This document shows positions 20,346 through 32,585 of a stretch of DNA of 64,000 nt, piece after piece. The DNA lies in assembly GCF_036373705.1 (NCBI RefSeq), contig NC_089856.1, positions 32,956,298 to 33,020,297 on the forward strand, read 5' to 3'. The notes under the pieces were generated by a model. It saw nothing but the letters and a program-made list of their open reading frames with translations. It was not told the DNA's origin and did not search any database. The stretch's first letter is position 1; each line of letters begins with the position of its first letter. The stretch comes from Amia ocellicauda (taxonomy: Eukaryota; Chordata; Actinopteri; Amiiformes; Amiidae). The translations under genes and the position numbers were made by a program.

Positions 20346-22227
20346 CTTTAAATGGGTTAAATATATATAATATGTATAATGTATAATAGAAATGCATGTG
20401 TTGCAGATGGTGCTTGAGCTCTTTTATTGGTGATTATGGGTTAATTAATCATTGGTTGATTTATATTGGTGTATTTTGGGGGTTTTCTTTTGAGTATTAT
20501 ATGTTGATGCACTATTTGATGTTCTATTATAACTATTGTAATGCCTTTTGTTTTTGTTTCATTACCTTAATTAATTAATTGATTGCACAGGTTTTTTCTT
20601 TGTTACTTATGAGCCTTTGAGTCCAAATGCAGCACACCTGTCACACTGGGTGTTGGTTCCCTGACTGACCAATCCGTGTACCTTTTCCTTTCCTCCGCAC
20701 CACTCTGGAACCGAGGATGTGGACTTTACAAAAGCCTGTCTGTGGAGCAGTGGGGGGTGGTTGTGTGTTTTCCTTTGTTCTTTCCTCCTGGAGAGATGCA
20801 GGGGTGGGCACAGTGGGGCTGAAGCAGGAGGGCAAGCGACAGTAAAGCAGAGTACCAGGGTCTACTGGCGATGGATGGTTGGAGAAGTGAAAAGCTGCGG
20901 TGGTCGAGAGGATTTCTGACCGGGAGGAGCTAAGTGTACTTATTTTGGGAATTTATACTCTCATTAAGAGTATGTGTTAATTTAGTTGGAAGCTGTCGCT
21001 GCTGTGGACCTGCCCTCGTTTTCTGAAGCCTCCCCCACTCTCTTCACCCTTGTGGAAAGAGACTGATTACTCGTTCCGAAAATAATGTGCTTTTGTAGGG
21101 CCAGCGAACTTGGGATCTCTCGGAAGATAGATGACTGTTGGCCTGTGGAAATTTAAAATCTGTGGGGAGACAATGCGATCAAAGAAAAGGAGGTAGAATA
21201 GAGGAGAAATTAGTTCTCATCCAGTGCGCTGAAGCGATTTAAAATAACTTCCCTGTGTTCTTCTGTGCTTTTGATTCCTGCTTTCTCTCTCCCCATCTCC
21301 TTCTGGCAACAGCGACTGGAGCGGCGAAGACAACGTGGGATGCTGTGTAGTTAGCCCTGGTTTGAGTTTCCCCTTGTCAGTGCCCTCCGGAGGACACTGA
21401 TCATGACTGTATCAGGAGGAAAGCAATACAGAGTACGGAGTGGTGCGTGACTGTCTCCTAGTCGGGGGAGACTGAGGAGAATCTGGAGTGAACAATTGAC
21501 TTTGGTATCGGGTATCAGAGCTTGGGCTATGGTTCATTCTGTTTTGTTCTATTTAGTTGGGTTGGTTTTATGGATACTTTTTATTGGAATAATCAATTGC
21601 CTATTTCCTTTTATTATTGCCCCTAGATTAAAGGCATTTTAAACTGGGTTATATACATTATTAGGTTGGCTCTTTTTGAACTTTTGGCCTTTTGAAATAC
21701 TTGTGCAATGTTGTAATGAATTGCTTCTTTACAAACCACTTGCTGCTATTGGTGTGTGTGCCCAAGATTTGAGCCGAGCCTGTGCGGGGAAAGGGAGGTT
21801 GTGAGGTCCCCCTCCTCACCATAAATTAACTGGGGGTGGCGTAGGTTACACATGCAATTGCCAAATTAAAGTAAATACCGTAAAACTAAAAATGTATACT
21901 GTACATACCTGATGACACGTTGAGCTTGAAACGCAGACGGAGCATTTACTCTTGGTCCTGTGTGGAGATGCCTGGTAATTACTTTTCGAAGATCCTGAAG
22001 GCTTTTGTTAAGTTCGTCTTGTACTGGCCTGCTGAGGAAACATTAAATTCTTGATAAATTTAGAATAGCAAGATTGACTTGCTGCTGCTCTGTTTGCCCC
22101 GCACATTCGCGATCCAGAGCCCGTTTGACAGCAGTGAATTTTCTTTGTATTCCCCGAAAAACGCTACTTACCTCGGTTGCAGACATTTTACCTCCAGAAA
22201 ATGTACCACAAAAGCGAAAATAAAGAA
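20346..22227. other. Non-coding stretch with a possible LTR end
   Basis: No gene. The GC-richer part at 20,640-21,860 lacks long frames and ends in gggggtggcgtaggttaca (to about 21,850), which looks like the end of a Ty3/gypsy-type LTR. I found no matching start, so this is a weak call. Confidence 0.25.
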
Positions 22228-22433
22228 CCGGACATTAATTAGTATGCATTTTAGACATCAAAAATAGAACTGGATGCTAATTAGTATGAATTTTTGATGT
22301 CAAGAATTGAATTTCTGATATCAAAAATACAATTGCTGATATCAAAAATAGAATTGATATCAACAATTGACAGTTAATTCTTTATCAGGAATTGTATTTG
22401 TGATATCAAGAATGCATGCTAATTAACATCCGG
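22228..22433. repeat. 206 bp palindromic MITE with GATATC repeats
   Basis: The left end 22228-22249 and right end 22412-22433 are inverted copies matching at 19 of 22 bases (ccgga..ttaattag.atgcat). The inside repeats tgatatcaaaaata several times, giving many small GATATC palindromes. Confidence 0.65.
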
Positions 22434-22437
22434 TTAA

Positions 22438-22535
22438 GGATTAAATGTCACAACGGCGTACCATGATTTGCTGATATCTACAACTTTACTCTTGATATCC
22501 GCAATTATGGATTAAATGTCACAACGGCTTGCCAT
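22438..22535. repeat. 27 bp direct repeat pair next to the MITE
   Basis: ggattaaatgtcacaacggc plus seven more bases occurs at 22438-22464 and, with two changes, at 22509-22535. Between them lie further GATATC palindromes. It may be part of a larger compound element with the MITE before it. Confidence 0.6.
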
Positions 22536-22544
22536 ACGCCTAAC

Positions 22545-24776
22545 TTTTTCAACCACATTATCCATGTTCGCCAGGTCCTCCAGTGTCCAATTGTTTGTCA
22601 AAGTGGAAAAGTGTGAATTCCATAAAGAACAGGTCAGTTTTTTGGGGTACATTCCCAGTGCTACAGGAATCTAGATGGATCAGAGCAAAGTGAGGGCTGT
22701 GACGGACTGGCCACAATCACATACTATCAAGGAGCTGCAAAGATTCCTTGGTTTTGCTAACTTCTATCAGAGCTTTATTAGAGGCTTCAGCTCCATGGCT
22801 GCCCCCCTCTCTCCTTAAAACAGCAACTCAGAAATTGGCATGGAAGGATTAGGCCACCCGCTCTGTCAACCAGCTAAAAACCCTGTTCACCACAGCTCCA
22901 GTTTTGAAACACCCTGATCCTTCTCTCCCCTTTGTAGTCAAAGTTGATGCCTCAGAATCTGGGGTGGGTGCTGTACTATCTCAAAGACATGGCCAACCAC
23001 CAAAAATCTACCCATGTGCCTTCTATTCCAAGAAACTCACTCCAGCAGAATGCTACAATATCAGCAACCAGGAACTCCTGGCCATCAAGCTTGCATTCAA
23101 GGAATGGAGACACTGGTTGGAGGGGGCCAAACATCCATTTCTAGTGCTCACGGACCACCAGAATTTAGAGTACATCCGGTCAAGAGATTAAACCCACGTC
23201 AGGTGCAGTGGGCTCTGTTCTTCACCCACTATATTCTGTCTTATCACCCCAGGTCAAGGAACACAAGGGCTGACGCCCTGTCATGACATTTTGATTCCCA
23301 TACTGCTTCGCTCGCCACTGAACCCATTTTGTTTCCAGCCTGTATCTTAGCACCCATCCGATGGAACATTCTGGATCAAATCCAGCAAGCGTTCACTACA
23401 GATCCTACTCCACCAGAATGCCTAGCCTCGGAAGATCTGTTCTCCATCAGCTGCTCCAATGGCTTTACTCATCCCCTGCATCTGGGCACCCTGGAATCCA
23501 GTGTACTCTGTCCCTGGTATGACAGAAAGTCTGGTGGCCAACCATAACCTCTGATTTCACTCATTTTGTCAACTCCTGTACCATCTGTGCTCAATCCAAG
23601 TCCTCCAACCAACCTCCGGCTGGTCTCCTGGAGTCACTTCCCATACTGCATTGTCCTTGGTCACACATGGCCATTGATTTCATCACGGACCTTCCTGACT
23701 CCCAGGGTTACACCACGGTTCTGGTTGGGGTCGACCGGTTATCGAAGGCCTGTTGGCTTATTCCCTTGAAAGCCTTCCTACTGCCTTGGAGACTGCAGAG
23801 GCTCTCTTCACTTATGTCTTTCTGGTCTATGGCCTGCCTGAGGATATAGTTTCCAACAGAGGTCCACAATTCACCTCCAGGGTCTGGTCCGCCTTCTTCA
23901 GAATATTAACGTCAGCCTCACCTCCGGTTATCACCCCCAGTCCAATGGCCAGACGGAGCGTCTGAACCAGGAAATCGGGTGGTTCCTGAATTCATACTGC
24001 ATCCGCTCTCAGCAGGATTGGAGTCAGTTTTTGCCTTGAGCTGAATATGCCCAAAACTCTCAGTTTAATTCCTCTACCAACCTCACTCCATTTCAATTTG
24101 TTCTAGTGTATCAGCAACCTTTGTTCCCGTGGTCCGGAGAACCCTCAGATGTTCCAGCCATCAATGACTGGTTCCACCGTAGTGATGAAGTCTGGCAAGC
24201 GGCCCATGTCTGCCTTCAATGTGCCATTACTCGCCAGAAGTTCCAAGCTGACCGTCGGCAGTGCCAAGCCCCCCAGTACCAACCAGGACAGGAAGTCTGG
24301 CTCTCGACCTAGAACCTCCGACTCAAGCTTCCATCCAAAAAATTAAGTCCCTGATTCATCGGACCCTTCCGCATCCTCCGACAGATTAATCCTGTTACCT
24401 ATCGCCTCCAATTGCCTCCTCACTACAGAATATCCCCTAGTTTCCATGTTTCCCTCCTGAAGCCCATCTCGTCCAACCCTGCTAAATCCACCGGTTCTGC
24501 CTCTGACCCATTCTCCTCTCCTCTGCCTCCCTTGGACCCGGAAGATGGCCCGGCATATGCAGTTCACTCCCAGCTCCATTCCCATCACCGGAGAGGCAGT
24601 CTCCAGTATCTAGTGGACTGGGAGGGATACGGCCCTGAAGAGCAGTCCTGGGTGCCAGCATCAGACATCTTAGACCCGACACTGATCACAGACTTCCACC
24701 GAGAGCATCCTGGTGCTCCGACCCCTCGCTGGCATGCTGCCCAGTCGTCGGGTGCCTCCCGTGGGAGGGGGGTTAC
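22545..24776 (+). pseudogene. Ty3/gypsy chromodomain retrotransposon pol, 3' part
   Basis: Frame-broken coding remains in order: end of reverse transcriptase ([20 protein letters not shown] at about 22,700); RNase H domain (22904-23191; [44 protein letters not shown]); integrase core (about 23,660-23,990; [21 protein letters not shown]); and a chromodomain (24,590-24,690; [21 protein letters not shown]). This order and the chromodomain mark a chromovirus of the sushi type. Many stops and frameshifts show it is dead. Gag and most RT are absent. A purine tract (ggagggggg, 24763-24771) sits just before the LTR. Confidence 0.85.
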
Positions 24777-25114
24777 TGTCATGTCCTCACCTCACCACCA
24801 GAGGTCATCATCACCAGAATACTAGTCCTGTCTCTGGCATCACATTCCATAACCACATGCTATCTGCTCCCTCAGCCTTTTCTATATACAGTGAGGGAAA
24901 AAAGTATTTGATCCCCTGCTGATTTTGTACGTTTGCCCACTGACAAAAAATGATCAGTCTATAATTTTAATGGTAGGTGTATTTTAACAGTGAGAGACAG
25001 AATAACAGCAAAGAAATCCAGAAAAACGCATTTAAAAAAAGTTATAAATTGATTTGCATGTTAATGAGGGAAATAAGTATTTGATCCCCTTCAATCAGCA
25101 AGATTTCTGGCTCC

Positions 25115-25211
25115 CAGGTGTCTTTTATACAGGTAACAAGCTGAGATTAGGAGCACTCTCTTAAAGGGAGTGCTCCTAATCTCAGCTCGTTACCTGTATA
25201 AAAGACACCTG
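25115..25211. repeat. Near-perfect hairpin, about 47 bp arms
   Basis: Bases 25115-25162 and 25163-25211 are inverted copies (caggtgtcttttatacaggt and the reverse), with almost no loop. It lies between the left end and the transposase ATG, and includes TATA-like strings. Confidence 0.9.
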
Positions 25212-25253
25212 TCCACAGAAGCAATCAATCAATCAGATTCCAAACTCTCCACC

Positions 25254-26249
25254 ATGGCCAAGACCAAAGAGCTGTCCAAGGATGTCAGGGACAAGATTGT
25301 AGACCTACACAAGGCTGGAATGGGCTACAAGACCATCGCCAAGCAGCTTGGTGAGAAGGTGACAACAATTGGTGCGATTATTCGCAAATGGAAAAAACAC
25401 AAAATAACTGTCAGTCTCCCTCAGTCTGGGGCTCCATGCAAGATCTCACCTCGTGGAGTTTCAGCCCAGAACTACACGGGAGGATCTTGTTAATGATCTC
25501 AAGGCAGCTGGGACCATAGTCACCAAGAAAACAATTGGTAACACACTACGCCGTGAAGGACTGAAATCCTGCAGCGCCCGCAAGGTCCCCCTGCTCAAGA
25601 AAGCACATGTACAGGCCCGTCTGAAGTTTGCCAACGAACATCTGAATGATTCAGAGGAGAACTGGGTGAAAGTGTTGTGGTCAGATGAGACCAAAATCGA
25701 GCTCTTTGGCATCAACTCAACTCGCCGTGTTTGGAGGAGGAGGAATGCTGCCTATGACCCCAAGAACACCATCCCCACCGTCAAACATGGAGGTGGAAAC
25801 CTTATGCTTTGGGTGTGTTTTTCTGCTAAGGGGACAGGACAACTGCACCGCATCAAAGGGACGATGGACGGGGCCATGTACCGTCAAATCTTGTGTGAGA
25901 ACCTCCTTCCCTCAGCCAGGGCATTGAAAATGGGTCGTGGATGGGTATTCCAGCATGACAATGACCCAAAACACACAGCCAAGGCAACAAAGGAGTGGCT
26001 CAAGAAGAAGCACATTAAGGTCCTGGAGTGGTCTAGCCAGTCTCCAGACCTTAATCCCATAGAAAATCTGTGGAGGGAGCTGAAGGTTCGAGTTGCCAAA
26101 CGTCAGCCTCGAAACCTTATGACTTGGAGAGGATCTGCAAAGAGGAGTGGGACAAAATCCCTCCTGAGATGTGTGCAAACCTGGTGGCCAACTACAAGAA
26201 ACGTCTGACCTCTGTGATTGCCAACAAGGGTTTTGCCACCAAGTACTAA
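25254..26249 (+). pseudogene. Tc1-like transposase, two frameshifts
   Basis: Starts ATG 25254 ([20 protein letters not shown], helix-turn-helix). The frame breaks near 25,450-25,490 and again near 26,115-26,130, and ends at TAA 26247-26249. Catalytic residues are all present in the middle frame: D in WSDETKIE, D in QHDNDPKH, E in [11 protein letters not shown], with 34 residues between the last two (DD34E). Compare the DD36E copy at 17.4 kb. Confidence 0.88.
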
Positions 26250-26784
26250 GTCGAAGGGGTCAAATACTTATTTCCTTCATTAACATGCAAATCAATTTAT
26301 AACTTTTTTGAAATGCATTTTTCTGGATTTTTTTGTTGTTATTCTGTCTGTTCTCACTGTTAAAATACACCGACCATTAAAATTATAGACTGATCATTTC
26401 TTTGTCAGTGGGCAAACGTACAAAATCAGCAGGGGATCAAATACTTTTTTCCCCCACTGTATGTCCCTCTGTTCTTTTCAGTCTTTGCGATGTCTTGCCT
26501 TCTGTTTAGAAACAATTACAAACGCTTTGTGTTCCTGACCTTGCTTCTGCCTTTGATAACAACTCCTGGATTGTCCCTTGAACTCTGTTTGCTGATCGAC
26601 TGACCTTTTGCCTGTCTTTTGACAACATCTCTTGGATTTTCCTTCTAACCCTGACAGCCTGCATCTTATCCCTCTTCCATTACCCTGACCTGTTTTCATT
26701 AAACTCCATCCCAGTCCTGCAGTAGCCCCGCACCTGGGAACTCCACTCATGACATCCCCTGCCGTGACACAAAGAAACTGAGAG

Positions 26785-27185
26785 ATCTGTGGCCATCTGA
26801 ATGAACCCCCCACCACCCCTGGAGCAGACTGCGAGTTTATCCCCAGGCTCTGAATGACAACAGGCGACACGGAAACTGTAAATCGGATGTGTTTAAGAAT
26901 GAAACGCACTGGTAGCCAAGAGAATATCCTTTCAAATGAGGAATACAGTGTAACTTCTATGCACAGAAGCTGCATGTAACACTGCCAAATAATGCTTAAG
27001 AGGGTGTAGTAACACAGTATAACTCTGAAATGTACATTATTTTTCAGTTTTTGTTAACCTAAACTTTTTTCTTAACCTCTGGCAGTTTACCGCTTACCTT
27101 TGTACCATTTCAGGTTATTCACTGCTTAAATTTCAATACAAACTGGAAAAATTGAGGTGTTCTAAAACTTTTGACCAGTAGTGTA
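26785..27185 (-). repeat. Tc1-type non-autonomous repeat, copy A
   Basis: The right end, ggtgttctaaaacttttgac then cagtagtgta, reads on - as a Tc1-like terminal repeat starting at a TA. The body shares long strings with copy B at 50,195 (ggcagtttaccgcttacctt, atgcacagaagctgc-type). The left end is not clear. Confidence 0.6.
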
Positions 27186-28635
27186 TATCAATAATTTGAC
27201 TATCTGAAAAATGTATTGAAATTTTAATCTTGTAACTTTACACAACTAAAGTAAATCCATAGTCAGTTTTGTTTTAATAAGGCCATTTTACTACAAAGAT
27301 GTGCTGCAGACAGCTGGTCTGGTTTGCTTTTGATACAGAAACCTGTAAACTGAACACAATACTGGCTTAAGCTTTCATTAGACATATTTAAAGGCACTCT
27401 GACTCTTCAAAATGTTGATTTACTTAACTGAATCTCCCCCCCCCCCTTCTCCAAGACGGTCCTCTTTAATTTTCCTTCTTTATGCCTTTAACTTTTACTA
27501 GCAAAGCCAGGATGACATCTAGTGGGTTATATTAAACACAACACTACATATGATTAATAATCTTTTTCAGTTCCAGGGCCAGACATTATTCAATAAATTG
27601 AAAATACATTATTTTGGTAGTAAATTGTGATGGTACCAGTATCACTGCAATTATCATCACACTGAAGACAAGATTGCAAACAGAGATTGTTGGGAGCTGA
27701 TGGAAACAAAGTTTCATTTGGCAAGCAGGCAGACATGCTGCATAAGAAATACACTGTAAAAAGATAGTTTAGTGTGGATTTGGTAAAGACAAGACAATTC
27801 TATAGATATTTAGAGACGTTATCTAACTTCACATTATTAACTATTAAATCAAGAATACAAGAAAACTATACCTGGTCAAATAACTAGACACTGTGCTGAA
27901 GGATGAATGACAGAGTATTTCCACTGTGTCTGTTGTACTTCACATATCTTTCACATAATTCTCAAAGGTTGTTGCATCAAGGTAGCTGTGCTGGCTTCAT
28001 GCGCTGTCCAGGCCAAAGCAATTTGTATTTACAAGCTGATTGTTGCTGTGATGAGCAGAGCATCCAGGAGCATCCATCAGACTGCTGTGGCAACTATTTA
28101 ATTACATGTTAAGGTAATTCACTTTTCAGAAAATAATTTAGATAGTGAAACATTATTATTTATTTTATTTACTAGGAAATGAAAAAAACAAAACACTATG
28201 GAATATTGAATAAATCTATTTGCCACCTCTCTTCAAATGCTTATTTAAATATAAATTATGTAATTGATCAGATATTTGGCTCTGACCCCATTTATTGTAA
28301 ATTAATGTATATTTTTCATTTGTCAAATATGTCATCACATATCTGTACCCACATGCTGTAATGTGCTGTAATGGTTACAACATGATAACTGTCATAGTTC
28401 CCTAGCCCTGACCCTCTTCCCCCACTAGAGGCCACCAATGTTCCCTTGCCTTTTCCTGCTCCCTTCACTGCTTTCCTTTTTTCATTCTATCAATTAACAT
28501 TCCTATTCACCCTTGTGCACATCTGCTCCTGTCCTTTGTTCTCATTGGTCCTGCTCTTGTCTTCCTAGTTTCTGCTCTCCTTTATAAACCCCTCACTGCT
28601 CTCACTCTTGGCAAAGTGTTGTTAACTCTACCTGC
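27186..28635. other. Intergenic; LTR-like piece near the right end
   Basis: No gene found. Bases 28,390-28,620 (cctagccctgaccctcttcc, then a tataaacccc box at about 28,580) look like an LTR or promoter fragment leading into the minisatellite. Confidence 0.3.
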
Positions 28636-28803
28636 TTCTCCTTGGCGCCTTGTTCTCCTTGGCGCCTTGTTCTCCTTGGCGCCTTGTTCTCCTTGGCGCC
28701 TTGTTCTCCTTGGCGCCTTGTTCTCCTTGGCGCCTTGTTCTCCTTGGCGCCTTGTTCTCCTTGGCGCCTTGTTCTCCTTGGCGCCTTGTTCTCCTTGGCG
28801 CCT
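28636..28803. repeat. 17 bp minisatellite, 10 copies
   Basis: The unit ttctccttggcgccttg repeats ten times with almost no change. All three plus-strand frames stay open because 17 is not a multiple of three and the unit lacks stops. It carries a GGCGCC palindrome in each unit. Confidence 0.93.
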
Positions 28804-29282
28804 ATTCCAGCATCCCTGCTTTAATGTTTTTTCTCTTTTAATTTATTTAATAGCGTCCCCTTAAGTATTTAATGATTTTTTTATTTCCATGATTGCTCAT
28901 TAGATAGACTTGCATACATCATTACACAAATTAAAACAATTCCTGCTTTTCTAAATATGAAGTACATTTGTCCCTTAGTACAAACTAAGAAACTAGTACA
29001 CCATATACAGTGGTACCTATCTGGTGTAGATAAAGGCACTGTATCAAACTTATGCTTCTCACACCCACACATCCACCTGGAAAAAGGTACAGTATAAAAA
29101 TAATCTTCAGACCACTTCCTCTAAAACAGTACATGCTTTGTTTGGTTTCCCAACAAAACTTAGTTTTAATATTATATAGTTATTATGTGTGCATGCATCA
29201 ATGTGTATAGTACATGTCCAAAAAAAAGTAATTATTTGCATGCAAGAAACAAAATATAAGTTTTTCTGCCAACAGGAGAGTT
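28804..29282. other. Intergenic, no feature recognised
   Basis: AT-rich, only short ORFs. Confidence 0.4.
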
Positions 29283-29512
29283 TACCCAGGGCTGGTGTTC
29301 TGATGTAGCCAGTTGCCTAGGGCCGAGAATACAAAAGGGCACCTAAAATATTACTTAAATAAAAAAATTTAAAAAACACCAGCACTGTAGCATGAGCGCA
29401 CCTAAAAACGTGAACTAGTGCTGATGTGAGAAGCTGAGGTGGAGAGAGAGAATGGCATCATTTAAAAGAGAATGAGAAAAAAGTACGAAGACAAGAATGC
29501 GCATGGTAGAGG
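29283..29512. repeat. hAT-type element, left end only
   Basis: cagggctggtgttctgatgt at about 29,287 and gttgcctagggccga nearby resemble the left end of the complete element at 29,521 (cagggccgg..., attgcctagggcc). It is an older relative sitting next to, or hosting, the complete copy. Confidence 0.45.
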
Positions 29513-29520
29513 CATGTATC

Positions 29521-30588
29521 CAGGGCCGGCGCTACCTATAGGCAGAGTAGGCAATTGCCTAGGGCCTCCATAACCGTAACATCCCTATATGCAAAATGTG
29601 GGGCGCGCCGCGGGGAAAGAGCTGAACAGGTAAAAAGTCAAGACGAGACACAAGAAATCCCCGAGGGGATCTGACAACTGTTGATTACCTCCCTGCTAAA
29701 ATCGCACTGGATAAACTGATATCTTTTTCTACACTTACACATTAAACACACTGTACTGTCGCGACTCACAGGAGTGGAAACTGGGTCTCAGTTATTGGAT
29801 TCTTCCATTTCCAGTCCTGGCCAATCAGAATAGAGGACTGTCAGGCAGCAGCGTCTGTGAAGCCGCTCAGCAGTTTATATGAGGTGATAATTACGGTAAA
29901 ATAAATACATAAGAATAACTTGCAGCTCCAAAATGTCATTGAGTGGAAACTAGTTCGCCAGGACTCTGTGCTGCATTATTTTGGAAACGCATTAACAAAA
30001 AATACATTAAATGTGAAATAATGCAATGTGACAATTTTTGCAATTGCAAGAAGTTCTGAACTTTATTTTAAAATATTCATCTAACACAACATCTTTATTA
30101 TATAAATTCGGAAACATACCTGTGCATTCAAGTTCCAGTGAAAACAAAATATATGGCAATAGCTGGCTGTGTGTGTTTTAATAATATTAGTTTTCTCCTC
30201 TTTCCCTTTCTGTCATTGTTAGTTTCGCAGAAGGGTGTTTGGCTGTTAGGTGGGTTAACATATCAGCTGCAGATTTGTGGTTTATTAATTGCACTGCGCA
30301 TATTATGATTATGCACTTCACAGTGTTTTAATTTACTTCGTCAAAGTATTTCCACGCAGAAATTCTCTGAGAGGGAGCCATTGGTCACGTTCTTGTTGCG
30401 CTACAGATCTGCGCAGATCTCCAGAATTGCACCTATCCCATTGGATAGATTGCAAGCTGTGACCCAAATGTTTTTGGGGAGGCACCACCCAGAAAGTTTG
30501 GGAACCACTGCGCTAGTCCACCAATCAAGACGGGGGGCCTCTAACATAAATATTGCCTAGGGCCTCCAAATGTCTAGAACCGGCCCTG
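29521..30588. mobile_element. Non-autonomous hAT-type element with perfect 8 bp target duplication
   Basis: The ends are inverted: CAGGGCCGG at 29521 and CCGGCCCTG ending at 30588. Both have tgcctagggcctcc just inside. The 8 bp string catgtatc flanks at 29513-29520 and 30589-30596. No transposase frame is found in the 1,068 bp. A string near the right (gtttgggaaccactgcg, about 30,497) is typical of hAT repeats. Confidence 0.9.
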
Positions 30589-30596
30589 CATGTATC

Positions 30597-30984
30597 AGAC
30601 GTTATTCATTATTTCACCTCACTTATCGAGTGATACTTGTGTAACCTCAATCAATGCAACAAGGTATCAGTCAAACACATTTTCAATCAGTAGTTAGCTT
30701 TGAAATCAACTCAAAGCAGATAACTTACAAAATATAAGAGCAATACAAAGTGCAATAATACATTTTACAAATTTAGAATTTACACAAGTGTATACGAGAT
30801 ACAGTAAACAATATGTAAGGTCTTACATCCTAGATTGTAAAAGCTGATAAGTGCAGACAAGATGTTAAGTCAAAGTTAAGAGCTAAGGGAGAGGGAGCAT
30901 AGGGGAAATCAAAATAAAAAGTACAAGTGCTAGTAATGCAATGGCAAGAGTATGACAAAACATTGTATAAGTGCAATCTTACAG
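30597..30984. other. Intergenic
   Basis: Possibly the 3' untranslated tail of the LINE that follows on -. Nothing else seen. Confidence 0.3.
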
Positions 30985-32125
30985 GAGATTGATTGACTAA
31001 TATACAATTACAGTCTGAAAAGATGCATTTTGAGTATGGAGAGAAGAGGGTCTGAACATAACTCAGTGCAGTGTTTTCGAGACAGCAGTAGGTGAGGGTC
31101 AGTGTCCTGAACTGAATGCGTGCTGGTATCGGGGACCAAAGGAGGGAGCGGAGTAGTGGAGTAGCATGTGCTAATCGGAGCAGAGAGAATACCAGACAAG
31201 CCGCAGAGTTCTGGATGAGCTGGAGCAGGCGGGTAGTTGTTGCAGGCAGGCCGACCAGGAGGGAGTTGCAGTAGTCCAGGCGGGAGAGGACCATTGAGGA
31301 AGGGTCGGATTTGGTGTATGTTGTTCAGGAAGAATCTGCAGGTGCATGTCAGCATGGTGATGTGCTGAGTGTGGGAAAGAGCAAGATCGAGGGTGACTCC
31401 TAGGTTCTTAAGAAGAAGAGGGAGATAGTGTCATAGTTTCCAAGGGGATTGAGATGGATAGGTCAGCAGAAGGTGAGGAAGAGGGGGGGATAAAGAGGAG
31501 ATCAGATTTGGAGAGGTTGAGATGGGGTGCTGTGAGTGTGTCCAGGCAGAGATAGCAGACAAACAGGAAGAGATGCGAGAGGGGATGAGAGTGTCAGAGG
31601 AGGGAAAAGACAGGAAGATCTGGGCATCATCTGCATAAAAATGGTAAGAGAAACCATGGGATGTGATGAGGGGGCCCAGGGAGCGAGTGTAGAGAGAGTA
31701 CAGGAGGGGGCCAAGGACGGAGCCTTGGGGTACGCCTGTGAGGAGAGGTTGAGGGGTGGATGAGGAACCTCGCCATGTCACTTGGTAGGTCCGGTCATTG
31801 AGGTAGGAGGAGAACCAGGTGAGAGCAGTTCCAGAGATTCCAAGGTCAGCAAGGCAGGAGAGGAGGATGGAGTGATCAACAGTGTCAAATGCTGCAGAGA
31901 GATCAAGGAGGATGAGGACTGAGGAGACAGAGGCGCCCGAGCACAGCTGAGGGAGTCAATAACTGCCAGGACAGGAGGGCAGTTTCAGTGGAGTGAGCTG
32001 TGCAGAAGCCGGATTGTAGAGGATCCAGGAGTGAGTGGTAAGAGAGCATGCTCGAGGGTCTTTGAGAGGAAGGAGAGTAGGGAGACGAGGCGGTAGTTCT
32101 GAGGGGAGGTGGGGTCAAGGGTAGG
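30985..32125 (-). mobile_element. L2-like LINE fragment
   Basis: Broken reverse transcriptase frames on -: LDPLQSGFCTAHSTETALL (about 32,030-31,970), then [18 protein letters not shown] and the catalytic [12 protein letters not shown] (within 31781-31431), then LSRLDYCNSLLVGLP (31,290-31,250). This order and wording fit the L2/Rex1-type clades. The 5' part with the endonuclease is absent, and several frameshifts are present. Confidence 0.8.
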
Positions 32126-32585
32126 ACAAATGTCTGTTATTCAATATCTATGTTGCCTTAATTGCTTTAATATAATCATACCACATTTTTTGTTACAGTA
32201 ATTGAAATGGACTCCTTTTCCTCATGAAACCGTGTTGTAATAATAGTCCCTGTGATATTCTGTTTGACACTAGAGTCATGTGCTTTGACGCATGTTATCA
32301 GTAATGGAAGAAAAGTAATTTCCTTTGACATTAGGGATTAAATACCTTTACTTATTTTGTTAGAAATATACACTGCTCAAAAAAATTAAGGGAACACGTA
32401 ATCATCACTCTTTTGGTGCAAATTCAAGTGACAACAGGTGCACTGGAGAGGCAAAAGCAAGACAACCCCCAAAAAGGGGATGGTTTTGCAGGTGGTGGCC
32501 ACAGACAATTGCTCTCTCCTTATCCTTCCTGATTGATTCTTCTCTAGTTATGTGTTTTGCTAGTGTCCTTGTCACTGCTGGTAGC

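Larger units (their letters stand above)
24889..26459 (+). mobile_element. Tc1-like element (DD34E) nested in the LTR
   Basis: Long inverted ends start cagtgagggaaaaaagtatt and finish with the matching cccccactg. TA flanks at 24887-24888 and 26460-26461. The 1,571 bp element holds a frameshifted transposase and an internal hairpin. It must be younger than the gypsy copy it interrupts. Confidence 0.92.
24777..26769 (+). repeat. 3' LTR of the gypsy element, split by a Tc1-like insertion
   Basis: It starts TGTCATGTCC right after the purine tract and ends ...CCGTGACA, so the ends are inverted (TGTCA/TGACA). Removing the Tc1-like element at 24889-26459 leaves about 420 bp. The bases on each side of the insertion continue one another. 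Confidence 0.7.

Noticed and set aside
20346..21866. Complete LTR or promoter region
   Set aside because: Only an LTR-like end could be seen. No matching start, so it is kept as a weak note in the feature list.
28636..28803. CRISPR-like array
   Set aside because: The units are directly joined with no spacers, and the genome is that of a vertebrate.
28616..28864. Three overlapping ORFs repeating LAPCSPWRLVLLGALFS
   Set aside because: They come from the 17 bp minisatellite, which has no stops in any plus frame.
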